Shown here: positions 22,847 to 34,898 of the stretch, one piece after another
Numbering within the stretch: the first letter of the stretch is position 1
Layout: the number at the start of each line of letters is the position of its first letter
Notes under the pieces: generated by a model
What the model was told of the DNA's origin: nothing
Database searches by the model: none
What the model saw: only the letters and a program-made list of their open reading frames with translations
Position numbers and translations under genes: made by a program
NCBI GenBank assembly: GCA_009602735.1
Contig: WELA01005788.1
Span: 1 to 64,000 of the forward strand
Source: Mesotaenium endlicherianum
Lineage: Eukaryota > Streptophyta > Zygnematophyceae > Zygnematales > Mesotaeniaceae
Length of the DNA stretch: 64,000 bases
Direction of reading: 5' to 3'

Positions 22847-25127
22847 AGTCCAGTCTATTGACTTCTTTTTTGCACGCTCACGGGCCCGGTACCGAGTTCG
22901 CCCTCACAACTCTTTACGTGATGGGCGACAAACTTAAGGGTCCCCTATTTTTGTCAGAATACTCCACGGCTCAGGACCTGCACGGCTTCCCTCTCTGCAT
23001 ATACCCCTGCCGTCTTCATGCGGCTTCCCGCTTTTCGTACCAAGGACGTCCCTTATCTCATAACCCCTTGGGTACCTCTGCTTTTCTTTGTGTGGACAAA
23101 TTTGGGCTACAAATAGGGCTACAATAGGGCCCTCTATAGTGGTGCGGTACATGGAGTACTATATCGGGATATGTATTGTACCTTCCTTGGCCAGGCCGCG
23201 AATCTCATAGAATCCCTCGGAATTGCATCCTTCGCGATAAATCCACCCCTCCTTTCGAATCGCAAAAGGAGCGATCCGGACCGCCAGCATGGGTTGTACC
23301 GGAGAAGATGAACCTCCACCATGTAGTGCTCTATACAGGCTCTACGCAGCTCTCCGTCCGTATGTAGAAGTCAGCAACTCTTAGCTATCGACTTCCCATC
23401 ATTTAGTCCTTATAATCAGCTTTGGTGAGTCGCTGCCAGTTGCTGCCACCCACTGGTACCATATACTCGATATATTCTGTGTTCCGTGATACCGGATTGT
23501 ACAAATTTCAGCTGAACATGACTTTTTTTTTCCGTATTGTCATGATTACTTATGTACTGTCAATGGGGACACAGGCGGAACATTTGAAAGGTATGCTCGA
23601 TCATCGGGAGATGGTTTGTAAAGCATTGTAGAGTGTACCGCGTCTTCTGTCCTTGCTAGTGCTACAATGTGTATTCCCTTGCTGTGGCTTCCTCTCACGT
23701 ACTCACTGTGCTTGTTGTGAGCACGCAGTGGTCAAGAAAAGTACCACGTTACAACCTGGTCTTCATGAGGAGCAGCAAAATTCACCTTTCCCTTATCATC
23801 GAGAGGAGAGCAAGAAAATCAAAGTGAGTTGAATGTTTAATGTGTTGCCTGCTTACTCCAGACAGTTACCTTTCCCCGCCTTGCTAGGTGCAGAAGGGGA
23901 ACGTGTCTATCTCGCATGTGTCACAAGACTTCAAGCCTCCTCCTTCGTACGCGTTAGACACTCATAATCCTTGACAATGGCCACTAGCTATGACGTATAT
24001 TCATGCTAGACTTCTCAGAAGTATGTGAATGGCAGCCACGCTCTGTGCCCGGCTGGCTGGCTGGCCGGCCTGAGGGTGGCCTGCTTCTCATAGATGCTTA
24101 GCGAGTAGCCCTTGCATTGATTGGGGAAAAGAGACATACTCAATTCTGGTTGGCAGAGATTATTATAATACTGTCTCCTTACATTCCAGCAGAGACCTTT
24201 GGCTCTTGTCCGCAAGTTTTGCGGTTGTTTGAGTCAGTCAGATGGATTGTTTTAAGAATAGGAAGGGCCTTCTGAGATACAAGGAGTTTGGACTGGGGGA
24301 CGAAAGACAAGAGCGCAGCCGGCAGCCCGACCACAGCGGACTGCCGGCTGCGCGACAGCGCCCACGGGCTGCCGGCAGCGCCCGGCGCGCGTGCAGCCGG
24401 CAGCCCAACGACAGCTGGCTGCCGGCTGCGCGACAGCGCCCGACACGTGCGCAGCCGGCAGCCTGCTGTCATCGGGCTGCCGGCTGCGTGACAGCTACCG
24501 CGGGCTGCCAGCAGCGCCCGACGCGCGCGCAGCTGGCAGCCCACTGTCATCGGGCTGTCGTGCAGTATGGCCCCTGATTTAGTCATAGGCACACTGCTAC
24601 TGTAATCATGTGATCCAACTAAGAAATATAAGGTGAAGAATGTTTGCAGAAGTGGCTGAATGAGACTGGTAGAGTTGTGAGCAAACATATAAGTCTACAG
24701 GGGGTGGCAAGTGACTCCTTGAGAGGACACAGAAGATGACACAAGAGAAGAGGGGAAGGGAAAGTCCAGCCTCTCTAGGCAAGGCCCTCTGGAGCCACGG
24801 GATGGAAGAATCAGTAAGGCTCAAGGAGATATCCTGACAAGGTTGCTATATCTTCTGGTCTTCCACCGCACACGTACATATGTTGCTTGGAGTCGCTTTC
24901 AAGGAGGAGCATGGACTAGATCTTACCACAATGAAGGGGATGCACTGTGTGTGCATATTCAGTGCTGAGGGCAATGGCTCGGTTCTGCCGCCTGAGGAAG
25001 ATGCTACATGCCAATAGCTCGCCCCCGCGTATGAATAGTAGCCCCCACAATTGTGCATGCAACATCCTTTCCTCATTCCCGTCTTCGACCCTGCGAACCT
25101 TTCAATCTCACGAAGCGCTAATATCAG
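22847..25127. other. Gene-free interval with hairpin array
   Basis: No gene recognised. Short open frames lack domains and good splice context. The 24316-24560 hairpin array is listed separately. An undiscovered first exon of the beta-helix gene may lie toward the right end. Confidence 0.5.
24316..24560. repeat. GC-rich array of four hairpin-forming units
   Basis: CAGCCGGCAGCC (or a one-base variant) begins units at 24316, 24393, 24452 and 24530. Most units continue to CTGCCGGCTGCG, which is complementary and would form stems of about 11-13 bp. Spacing alternates near 77, 59 and 78 bp because a 19-20-bp segment is present in some units only. Confidence 0.85.
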
Positions 25128-28100
25128 CAGTCCCCATGGGCAAACGGAGCGTTGCACCTGCAGGAGGAGCTGCACAAGGCTCCCTTGCAGCAGCAGCAGC
25201 AGCAGCAGCAGCTGGAGAGGCTCGGCCGTGCACCAAGGCTGCTGGCAGAGGCTGCTGCCGTCTCCCACCTCATTATGGATCGTGCTCCCTGGAGGAGGGG
25301 CATAGCTCTTGAGGTGGACGGCGTCGAGGAAGCCATGGCTGACAACCTTGCCACTGGCAAATGGGTCAGTGGAACCTTTCTCTCTCTTCCCCCCTCCGTG
25401 TGTGAACTTTGTGCGCATGCGCCTGCTCTGCGGGTCAACATTTCTCTACCTCTTTCCTCATCTGGATCGGACAATCTACCACTTTTCCCCCAAAGTAAGC
25501 TTCACTGTACTTCAATAGTTCATCATGTCAGGTTTCCTTTGTGGGTGAGAAGAATTTGCCTCTCCCTCTGGTATGTGCGCGTGAGTGTACCCTCTTCCTG
25601 GTTGTATGTCACCGGTAAAAGTAACTTTTCAAGAGCGCTCGGAGTGGACCCTATATCACTCTATAGTAAACCAGCGTCTTTGGTTCTGCAAGTGGAGGAG
25701 AGGACGCAAGGGCCTGGCTCCTCCTGCTCTCATTTGCCTTGCTGACAGTAGGCTGGCCCCCGTCCCCTCCCCTCCGCTCCTCGTGTGCCATGCAGGTCAA
25801 CGGTGGCATAGAAATGCGGAGAGATGATTCTCTGGAGGTGCCAATCACTCACACGCCAATGGCCCGCCCCCGACCCCGACCCCGACCTCGGCAGCTCCTG
25901 AGCACTGCCGCCAATGGTGTGCTCACCAGCCGTCGTGTTTCTCTCTCGTGTCTTGGAACCGAATGGCGTGGCCATTGCAAGGCCGTGATGTTGTTCCATC
26001 TTGTGTGTCCACAATTCCTTGCGTGACATGCATCTGCTGGCATGGCTGTCACAGTGCTCGTGTATGAGCCATGCTCCTTGCTGATGCTTGACTTCATACG
26101 TAAGGGGCCTGTCCGTCATTGTCTCCTTATCGCTCACTTGGAGGAGGGGCTCCAATACGAGTTTTGAGTTGTCACAGGTGTAGCCAAGAAGTTGTAGCTG
26201 TTTACTTACGCTGGGCTCCGTTGACCAATGGCTGGTATCTTCAGTACGAGATTCACAATCTGTAATCCATTCTTAGCGACTCAGCGAGCATAGTTTCTTT
26301 TAACCTTCAACAAGCATTGACGGAGGCACATCTGCGTTTCTATTTGGCATGCGAAAGAAACACAGGAGTCAATTCTTATGTTGTACCCCACATCGCTCGA
26401 AGAAAACACCCCCCTCTCGCCTCGTTGCAGTTGTGAGTGCATCCACGCTCAAGGAGGCCATCGCTGCAGCAGCTGCCAACGATGTCATCATCGTGCGAGC
26501 CTCCTTCAACGTGTCGTCAACGATCAAGATCGAAAAGAGCCTGAGGTTCCAGGCCTCCGGTGCCGGCGTCACCATTGGGTTCACCGGCGCTTCTCCTCCG
26601 CTCACGACGTACGGAGTCAGAGTATTTGGCACTTCTAAGCTGAAGGTTTCTTTCCGAGGCCTCACCTTTGACGGCTTTGGCATCGACCGCACTCTGGTGT
26701 GTCCTCTGACCCCATGACTCCTTGTTGTTCTAACTCACGCTTGACATGGCAAGCAGTGAAATTTATTCAGAATTGTGTTGATAGATAGAGACTGGTTCCA
26801 CTTGGATGACCACAGGGCTTTTCAAGAGTGCAGTTCAAGCACGTCGCTCGGCTGATGCACACGAGTGCGTGTAGGTGTGGTGGATGCCTGTACATGCATG
26901 TGTGTGTTTTGTGTTTGAGTGCATCTGCATGTATGTGTGTGTGAGTGCGCGTGCATGGGTGTGCATTCGCGTGTGCATTGGGGGCAGGGGTGAAGATGCT
27001 TGTGTCCGTTCAAGAAGGTGTGAGTGTGCCTGAATGCCCAGAGCGCAAGAGTGTGTGTGTGTGTGTGCCTGAGGGAAAAGAAGGGGGGGGGAGGGGGTGT
27101 GCGTGCGAGTGTTATAGGTGCACATTCGCAAGTTTGGGTGTATATGTATGTGCATTCGCGAGCGCATGAGGGAAGCAAATGCATGCTATAGCATTCTGTG
27201 CACTGTGTCAGCCCCGTCATTAGGACAGTTGCCCCATCTGAAGGGCTCTATGTCACGGATTGCTTGCTCACAGCCCGGCATCTACATCGTCGGAAAGGGC
27301 AAGCCCAAGGCCGGGAAGGGGCCCCAGGTGTTGTGCTCAGGCGTCACCATGAGGAGGTTTCGCCTCGTCCCACGTGGCGCACAGGTAGGTGATCATGCTT
27401 CTTGCGTTCTTGCGTTGGATGCATTGTGCGGAAGGGTGGTGTCACACACTTGGCTCTTCCTTTGAGTCGCTCTTCCTTTGGGTCTCCGTGCAAGGCACAG
27501 AGCAAAGCATGAGATGTCTCTATCTGGTATCAATTTTTTGCCAGTGTCTCTTATAATGCAGCCCGGATAGAGTTAGAGTGCTCTGTGAAGTGGCAACGTG
27601 CTCCATGAGGTACTAAACATAAGACTCACACAAGTCTTGACAGGCTGCTTACAAGTTACACGTTTCATCGCATTTGAGGCTTCAATGATCGCTGGCTTCA
27701 GCGGTGCACTTGAGGGACAGAAGTGATGCCAGCTAGCAAGCGCCACTTCTGCAACGGTGACAAGTGGCAGTAGGCGAGACTCTAGTACCTCTCACCCCAC
27801 AAGGGGACTGAGCCTGCCCGGTGCCGGAGTGCTGTGCTGGCCAGGTCGACATCGCCGCGCGCGGAGCTGCCCTGAGCGCCAACGTGGGGGCGCGAGTCAG
27901 CATCCTCGCCAGCACCGTCCGCGAAAACTACGCGGTACGCGCTGCTGCCGCCTCCGCCTTTCTCCAGCTGGTTGACGCTACTGAGAACGCTCACGTGTTC
28001 AGATGAGATTCTCGCATCTCGTTGTTTCGGGGTGAGGCGAAGGGGGAAATGGGCGGGTGGCTGAGATTGCGCTTGCTGGAGCACCATGCCTGTCCAAGGC

Positions 28101-31100
28101 CCAATGTGCGTCCCAGAAGCGTCTTATGTGTTTTCTGAACGACGAGGCAGGGGGAGCAGTGCTGGTTATACATGTCTACCAATTTGGCGCTGCTCAGAAG
28201 TCCTCTCGCGAGGTCCTCGGGGGAGTGCACTCTCGAGTGGTTGCCCTTGCACCTCTGCTCAAGCTGTCTGACGTACGATGAGTGGCATGCGTGTACAGGC
28301 GGGGGGGGGCGCGCTTCAGTCCACAGGACACTCGGAGATGTACCTGTGCCAAGTCCGCTTTGCCAGCAACAGAGCAGATCCTACCGCGAGCCTGGCCGGG
28401 GCGCAGGTACGCTGCCGCACGTTGCACGTGCACAACCCCAGTGTCTGTCCATTCTGCTGCGATCTTGAGGAGCATCCTGGCAATGGCCCTGGGCCGCAAG
28501 GAGCCGGCTTCGTCTGCTGCAGTGACGGTGCCCAGGATATTCTGCCTGCTTGCTGCTGCTCCTGCTGGAAATGCCGCGCGTTCCCCGTTGCAACTTCCAA
28601 GTGCTCTGCAAGCTGTAACTGGCCACAAGAGAATTGGGCGAGCGACTTCTCCAACTCACTCAGGCGCCCGTTTTTTGTTTCTGCTAATGCAGGCGTCCTC
28701 TGCGCAGGACGTGTGGGTGGGCAATCAGTCGGGCCTCATCATGCTGAGCCCGAGCTCGCCAGCTGCTGTCAATGGCAACCTCACCTCCTCCATAGTGGAC
28801 GACCCAACTCAGCTCCAGTCCTGCCCGAGCGTGGCCCCCAAGTCCCTTCCCCCTCTCCCTCCTCCTCGCGGCCTCTCTTCACCCTTTGGTGCCCCCACCC
28901 CTACCTCGTTCCTAATCCCTGAACTACAAGCACCTCTCGCTCCCTCGCCTCCACCTTCTCCAGCAATTCCATCTAGTCCCCTGGTATTACATCCTCCTTC
29001 AGCGCCGCCACCACAAGAGCTTGCGCCTCCAACCCCCCCTGGTAGTCACCCTCCCTCTGATCCGCCTTATGAGGAACGCGCACCGCCAACTTCCTCCAAT
29101 AGTTTCCCTTCCTCTGGCCATCCGACCTCCGCTCCGTCACCACAACAAGGGCCTGCGCCGCCTACTGCTCCGGGGGTTCAACCTCCTACAGCACCGCCGC
29201 CACTGGCCGCCTCTGGGAGTCAGCCCCCTTCTGCTCTGCCGCCACCGGCGGCCCCTGCGAGCCAGCCCCCTTCCGCGCTGCCGCCCCCGGCGGCCCCTGG
29301 GAGTCAGCCCCCTTCCGCGCTGCCGCCATCGGCGGCCCCTGGGAGTCAGCCCCCTTCCGCGCTGCCGCCACCGGCGGCCCCTGTGAGTCAGCCTCCATCG
29401 GCGCTGCCGCCCCCGGCAGCCCCTGGGAGTCAGCCTCCTTCCTCGCTGCCGCCACCGGCGGCCCCTGGGAGTCAGCCTCCTTCCGCGCTGCCGCCACCGG
29501 CGGCCCCTAGGAGTCAGCCCCCTTCTGCGCTGCCGCCACCGGCGGCCCCTGCGAGTCAGCCTCCATCCGCGCTGCCGCCCCCGGCGGCCCCTGGGAGTCA
29601 GCCTCCTTCCGCGCTGCCGCCACGGGTGGCCCCTGCGAGCCAGCCCCCTTCCGCGGTGCCACCACCGGCGGCCCCTGACAGTCAGCCTCCTTCCGCGCTG
29701 CCGCCACCGGCGGCCCCTGATAGTCAGTCTCCTTCCGCGCTGCCTGCACCGGCGGCCCCTGGGAGTCAGCCCCCTTCCGCGCTGCCGCCCCCGGCGGCCC
29801 GTGCAAGCCAGCCTCCTTCCGCGCTGCCGCCACCGGCAGCCCCTGATAGTCAGCCTCCTTCGGCTCTGCCGCCACCAGCGGCCCCTGATAGTCAGCCTCC
29901 TTCCGCGCTGCCGCCACTGGCGGCCCCTGATAGTCAGCCTCCTTCCGCGCTGCCGCCCCCGGCGGCCCCAGCGAGCCAACCCCCTTCCGCGCTGCCGCCA
30001 CCGGCGGCCCCTGGTAGTCAGCCTCCTTCCGCGCTGCCGCCACCGGCGGCCCCTGATAGTCAGCCTCCTTCGGCTCTGCCGCCACCGGCGGCCCCTGATA
30101 GTCAGCCTCCTTCCGCGCTGCCGCCACCGGCGGCCCCTGATAGTCAGCCTCCTTCCGCGCTGCCGCCCCCGGCGGCCCCAGCGAGCCAACCCCCTTCCGC
30201 GCTGCCGCCACCGGCGGCCCCTGATAGTCAGCCTCCTTCGGCTCTGCCGCCACCGGCGGCCCCTGATAGTCAGCCTCCTTCCGCGCTGCCGCCACCGGCG
30301 GCCCCAGCGAGCCAACCCCCTTCCGCGCTGCCGCCACCGGCGGCCCCTGATAGTCAGCCTCCTTCGGCTCTGCCGCCACCGGCGGCCCCTGATAGTCAGC
30401 CTCCTTCCGCGCTGCCGCCACCGGCGGCCCCAGCGAGCCAACCCCCTTCCGCGCTGCCGCCACCGGCGGCCCCTGATAGTCAGCCTCCTTCGGCTCTGCC
30501 GCCACCGGCGGCCCCTGATAGTCAGCCTCCTTCCGCGCTGCCGCCACCGGCGGCCCCAGCGAGCCAACCCCCTTCCGCGCTGCCGCCACCGGCGGCCCCT
30601 GATAGTCAGCCTCCTTCGGCTCTGCCGCCACCGGCGGCCCCTGATAGTCAGCCTCCTTCCGCGCTGCCGCCCCCGGCGGCCCCAGCGAGCCAGCCCCCTT
30701 CCGCGCTGCCGCCACCAGCGGCCCCAGCGAGCCAACCCCCTTCCGCGCTGCCGCCACTGGCGGTCCCTGATAGTCAGCCTCCTTCGGCTCTGCCGCCACC
30801 AGCGGCCCCTGATAGTCAGCCTCCTTCAGCGCTGCCGCCACCGGCGGCCCCTGATAGTCAGCCTCCTTCCGCGCTGCCGCCACCGGCGGCCCCTGATAGT
30901 CAGCCTCCTTCGGCTCTGCCGCCACCGGCGGCCCCTGATAGTCAGCCTCCTTCCGCGCTGCCGCCACCGGCGGCCCCTGATAGTCAGCCTCCTTCGGCTC
31001 TGCCGCCACCGGCGGCCCCTGATAGTCAGCCTCCTTCCGCGCTGCCGCCACCGGCGGCCCCTGATAGTCAGCCTCCTTCGGCTCTGCCGCCACCGGCGGC

Positions 31101-32669
31101 CCCTGATAGTCAGCCTCCTTCCGCGCTGCCGCCACCGGCGGCCCCAGCGAGCCAACCCCCTTCCGCGCTGCCGCCACCGGCGGCTCCTGATAGTCAGCCT
31201 CCTTCCGCGCTGCCACCCCCGGCGGCCCCAGCGAGCCAACCCCCTTCCGCGCTGCCGCCACCGGCGGCCCCTGATAGTCAGCCTCCTTCGGCTCTGCCGC
31301 CACCGTCGGCCCCTGCGAGCCAGCCCCCTTCCGCGCTGCCGCCCCCTTCCGCGCTGCCGCCCCCGGCGGCCTCTGGGAGTCAGCCCCCTTCGGCTCTGCC
31401 GCCACCGGCGGCCCCTGGGAGTCAGCCCCCTTCCGCGCTGCCGCCACCGGCGGCCCCTGGGGGTGAGCCTCCTACAGTGCCGTCACTATCGCCAGCAGCG
31501 GAGCAAGCGGCACCCTTCCCCCCCCCAAGTACATTTTCTTCCTATCATCTGTGTAAGGGAGGGGCGTGGTGCTTGCTGAGGGTGTGTTGTGACTCATTTG
31601 TACGGCCCTTGGGAAGATTCTGGAGTGCTCTCCACGCCAACATCGCTGAAGGACCAAGCCACTCAAAGGCATATCCTCTTGCGGTTGTTGGAGCATCAAT
31701 ATTCTAGGCATACTCATCATTGCCGCACAATTTGTCAGACATCCTTCATCCTGTCTTTCTCTAGGTAGTTGCTTGGAGCTCGCTGGCACTTGTCGCAGAC
31801 TTTCGGAGCCAGCTGTTTGCGTATATATGTGAAGTTTATGTTGTTGGTTCCGCATACGCACAAGATTGTGTTGGACGACCACGTGAGGGCGCAGAGGTCG
31901 CCACACAATGACATGACCTACCGCCTGTTTGTTTTTCTGTCTTGCAGCAGCACCTCCTTTGGCGGGGGGCATTGCGCCGCCGCCCGCACCTCCGCCACCG
32001 CTGCCTGTGCTACACCTGAGCGCACACTCTCCTCCTCCAACTACTATCATCTCTCCAGCGCTCCCCGCAGCGGTGCAATCCACACCTCTGGCACCCCCTC
32101 AGGCTCCGGCGGCCATTGACGGTTCCCCACTTCTGCCGCCCTCCGGTTCCCCCCCCCCCTCTCCTTCTCCTCCATCTCCGTTCCCATCCGGGCCTTCTCC
32201 CCCGCCCTTCCCGCCACCATCTCTGCCCCTCTCTCTGTCCTCCCCCCCGCCCCCGTCTCCTACTTCCGGCTTCCCCTCTTTGCCACCTCCAACACTTTAT
32301 TCGTCTTCCCTCCCCCCCCAAGTTGCTGCACCACCTCCGTCCTCGCCGCCTCCTGCGCAGGACCCACTTTCTTCCCCGCCCCCAGCCTCACCCCCACCGC
32401 CATCGCCTCCTCGCTCGCCACCTTTAGCGGGTCCGTATAAATGTCTCGACTACGCAGTCGAGTGCTACAATACCGCGACCTGCGGCAACTATGTGGCTTA
32501 CCATTGTAGATGTGATTATCCCATATGCTCCGAGTCTCCAACATCAGGCTGCTCAAATCCTAGTCCATCATCCACCGCTGCAGATTTATATGATGAAACT
32601 TATATATTTGTGGATCATTTCTACTTTTATCCACCTTGTTTCGATGCATATTTTAATATTGAGTACTAA
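25128..32669 (+). CDS. Parallel beta-helix protein fused to giant Pro-rich wall domain
   Basis: Spliced model, at least 1,510 residues: 25128-25364, 25796-25916, 26431-26696, 27229-27384, 27845-27934, 28299-28406, 28693-31552, 31948-32669 (TAA). All seven introns are GT...AG and phases agree at every junction. Exon 1 encodes a polyglutamine run (CAG repeat, about 25187-25213); its upstream start and any signal peptide were not found. Exons 3-6 read as right-handed parallel beta-helix rungs, with T-L-K-E-A-I early and Pmp-like G-G-G-A-L and F-A-S-N-R-A motifs later. Exon 7 is about 53 copies of a 14-residue Ser/Gln/Pro/Ala unit. The last exon is an extensin-like (S)PPPSP tract ending in an eight-Cys tail (about 32440-32555). 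Such architecture suggests a secreted hydroxyproline-rich glycoprotein of the cell wall; the carbohydrate-binding or lyase-like role of the helix is inference. Confidence 0.72.
26870..27110 (+). repeat. GT-rich alternating purine-pyrimidine tract in intron
   Basis: Degenerate (GT/GCAT)n sequence with a pure (GT)9-like run near 27050 and a G-rich run at 27080-27097, inside the intron between 26697 and 27228. Open frames on both strands here are low complexity. Confidence 0.8.
29206..31450 (+). repeat. Coding minisatellite, 42-bp unit with higher-order structure
   Basis: About 53 tandem copies of a 42-bp unit coding S-Q-P-P-S-A-L-P-P-P-A-A-P-x, where x is mainly D, A or G. Between about 30055 and 30700 the units form a three-unit 126-bp higher-order repeat (D, D, A variants with TCGGCT/TCCGCG marks) copied about five times almost perfectly. 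Between about 30840 and 31130 a two-unit 84-bp register takes over. The unit is a multiple of three and lacks stops, so several other frames are also open for over 1.5 kb; those are shadows. Confidence 0.95.
31553..31947 (+). other. Last intron of the beta-helix/Pro-rich gene
   Basis: Donor GTAAGG at 31553 and acceptor TTTTTCTGTCTTGCAG ending at 31947. Exon phase 1 on the left joins two bases on the right to give Leu-Ser-Ala-Pro-Pro, keeping the proline-rich frame. Confidence 0.8.
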
Positions 32670-33755
32670 ATTATGGATCAAGAAGTACTGCTGGTGTAGG
32701 AGCTTACTAAAATATACCAATTATAGTAGTCGCCGGTAATACTTCAAGACAGAAAACAGGATGAGCAACTAAAGTGAGGAAGAAGGAGTGCTGCTTATGT
32801 AGGAGGTTCTAGATTTAGCACATAGTGGTACTATGTAAAACCGGCATGTAAACAACCTGCGAGTCACACATGGTCTATTTAGGTAGGCATATAGGCTCAT
32901 TAGAAACTATTTGTAAGACATTCAACGAAGGCCCAAGGGTACGTTTGAGCAAAGTAGGCCCTGCTGGAAGGCAAGAGGCGTGGTCAGAGAGGTCGATAGA
33001 GCATAGGGTAGACCGTCATCAGTTGAGAGACGGAAAGTGACGGCCGCATAGGCATACTGGTTGTGACGGCTGGCACCAAGCGGAGAAGCTGGCACCTGTG
33101 TGAGCTCTAGAGGTGAGGGGGAGGACGACTTGGAGGCGGGAGTTCCTTCCGGTCTCTTTCTCCCTCTCTCTCTCCCTCTCCCTCTCCCTCTCCCTCGCTC
33201 CCTCGCTCCCTCGCTCCCTCTCCCTCTCCCTCTCCCTCCCCCTCCCCCTCCCCCTCTCCCTCCCCCTCTCCCTCTCCGTCTCCCTCTNNNNNNNNNNNNN
33301 NNNNNNNNNNNNNNNNNNNNNNNNNNNNNNNNNNNNNNNNNNNNNNNNNNNNNNNNNNNNNNNNNNNNNNNNNNNNNNNNNNNNNNNNNNNNNNNNNNNN
33401 NNNNNNNNNNNNNNNNNNNNNNNNNNNNNNNNNNNNNNNNNNNNNNNNNNNNNNNNNNNNNNNNNNNNNNNNNNNNNNNNNNNNNNNNNNNNNNNNNNNN
33501 NNNNNNNNNNNNNNNNNNNNNNNNNNNNNNNNNNNNNNNNNNNNNNNNNNNNNNNNNNNNNNNNNNNNNNNNNNNNNNNNNNNNNNNNNNNNNNNNNNNN
33601 NNNNNNNNNNNNNNNNNNNNNNNNNNNNNNNNNNNNNNNNNNNNNNNNNNNNNNNNNNNNNNNNNNNNNNNNNNNNNNNNNNNNNNNNNNNNNNNNNNNN
33701 NNNNNNNNNNNNNNNNNNNNNNNNNNNNNNNNNNNNNNNNNNNNNNNNNNNNNNN

Positions 33756-33828
<73 letters not shown>

Positions 33829-34643
33829 CGTGTGATTAGAGGCAGTTGGAAGCGTCCCTGGGTCTTGCACGCAAGAGGTTGCCCTGGTGGGGAGAACCAT
33901 TCGACTGTGAGTTGCAACTCTCCTTCCATCCCTGTTTTCCCCTTCGTCTCCGAGTGCGTGTGTGTATGCTTTGACAGCACAGTCTATGCAGGGGGTCCCA
34001 AGAGACTGGATTTGCAACGAGCTAGGAAGATGCATGCACCGCAAGCACACAGAGGGTTGCATCGATCTCGTCAGCAGGAGTTCTCCTTGCCTTGCTGGGC
34101 TTCTGTGGAGTCGAGAGAGGTTGGTGTAGTCTGGAACTCAAAATTGCCCTCACTGCCCCCTCATCATTTGTTTGCTTGCACTGATGGCGGGGCAGTCATG
34201 AGATGGCGGGTCTGCACAGATGGAGGCAGGGGTGGAAAGTTAAGAGGTCGAGGCGGAGGCAACAGGTGGCTGAAGGCAGATGGCGGAGGCAGCGGCAGCG
34301 GCAGCGACGATTGGTGGTGTTGACTTTGAGAAAGGTAGCTACCTTTTGTGAGGCCTTGCTGGTGGGTGTCCCCCCCCCCCCCTCCCTCTCTTCTGTCGAC
34401 GTCGCTATAGGGTGCACCATGTGCTCCTTTGAGGATTCGAGCAGAAGGGGGATAGACTAGTTCTATCCGCCTATCTCACTGGCAGTGCGTGCGCCGGTTC
34501 GGGCGGCTGGCTTCCGGCAACCGGTGTTCCTAGCTCGCAAAATGTGTGCTGGCATTTCCTACATCTCTGATGTGTTTTGTGCGCCTTGTCTCGTCACTCA
34601 ATTGTTTTTTCTTTTTGTTATTCTGGCTCACCTGACCGCACAG
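32670..34643. other. Simple-repeat interval with assembly gap
   Basis: After the stop of the wall-protein gene there is AT-rich sequence, then (CCCTCT)n from about 33158 to 33287, a run of 468 N (33288-33755), and (TC)n from 33756 to about 33825. The gap is inside a pyrimidine microsatellite whose true length is unknown. Gly/Arg-rich and Ser/Leu open frames here come from the repeats. Confidence 0.9.
33288..33755. other. Assembly gap (468 N)
   Basis: Unresolved bases between a CCCTCT-type repeat and a TC dinucleotide repeat. Confidence 0.99.
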
Positions 34644-34898
34644 GTGGCGTTCCATGAGGCAGCGCTCGAGAAGCTCCAAAAACAGCTGGCAATGTTGGGA
34701 GCAGCCAGCGAGCAAGCCCTCATACAAGCAAGACAGACTGCCCGGCAGAATTCGACCGAGGCCGCTGCCGAGCGACAGCTGTGGAAGAAGAACTGGGCAA
34801 GCCGAGCGACAGATGTGGAAGAAGAACTGGGCAAGATGAGGAAACAGGTGGCAGCCCTGGAGGAGGCTTTGGCGAGCGCCCAGCTAGCAATGCTCTGA
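34644..34898 (+). CDS. Terminal coiled-coil exon of an unrecognised gene
   Basis: Acceptor ACCGCACAG ends at 34643 and an open frame of 84 residues runs to TGA at 34896-34898. It is helical and charged with heptad-like spacing (L-E-K-L-Q-K-Q-L-A-M-L at the start, V-E-E-E-L-G-K-M-R-K-Q-V-A-A-L near the end), so a coiled coil is likely. A 34-bp tandem duplication (34767-34800, 34801-34834) sits inside and changes the reading frame between its copies. Upstream exons were not identified; without them this may be a gene fragment. Function unknown. Confidence 0.4.
   Translation: MAFHEAALEKLQKQLAMLGAASEQALIQARQTARQNSTEAAAERQLWKKNWASRATDVEEELGKMRKQVAALEEALASAQLAML

Noticed and set aside
23050-23370. 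Possible exon-like open frames on both strands
   Set aside because: No domain, no phase-consistent splice partners.
24316-24560. CRISPR-like reading of the hairpin array
   Set aside because: Irregular units, no unique spacers and a eukaryotic context with no cas genes.
24242-24577. Ala/Arg-rich open frames on both strands
   Set aside because: Produced by the GC-rich hairpin array.
26822-27220. His/Thr-rich minus-strand open frames
   Set aside because: Translation of a GT-rich intronic repeat.
29137-31579. Very long open frames on the minus strand and in another plus frame across the Pro-rich exon (Arg/Gly-rich or Leu/Arg-rich products)
   Set aside because: They are by-products of a stop-free 42-bp repeat; only the S-Q-P-P frame joins properly to flanking exons.
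33019-34323. Long open frames across the assembly gap
   Set aside because: They consist of N and simple repeats.
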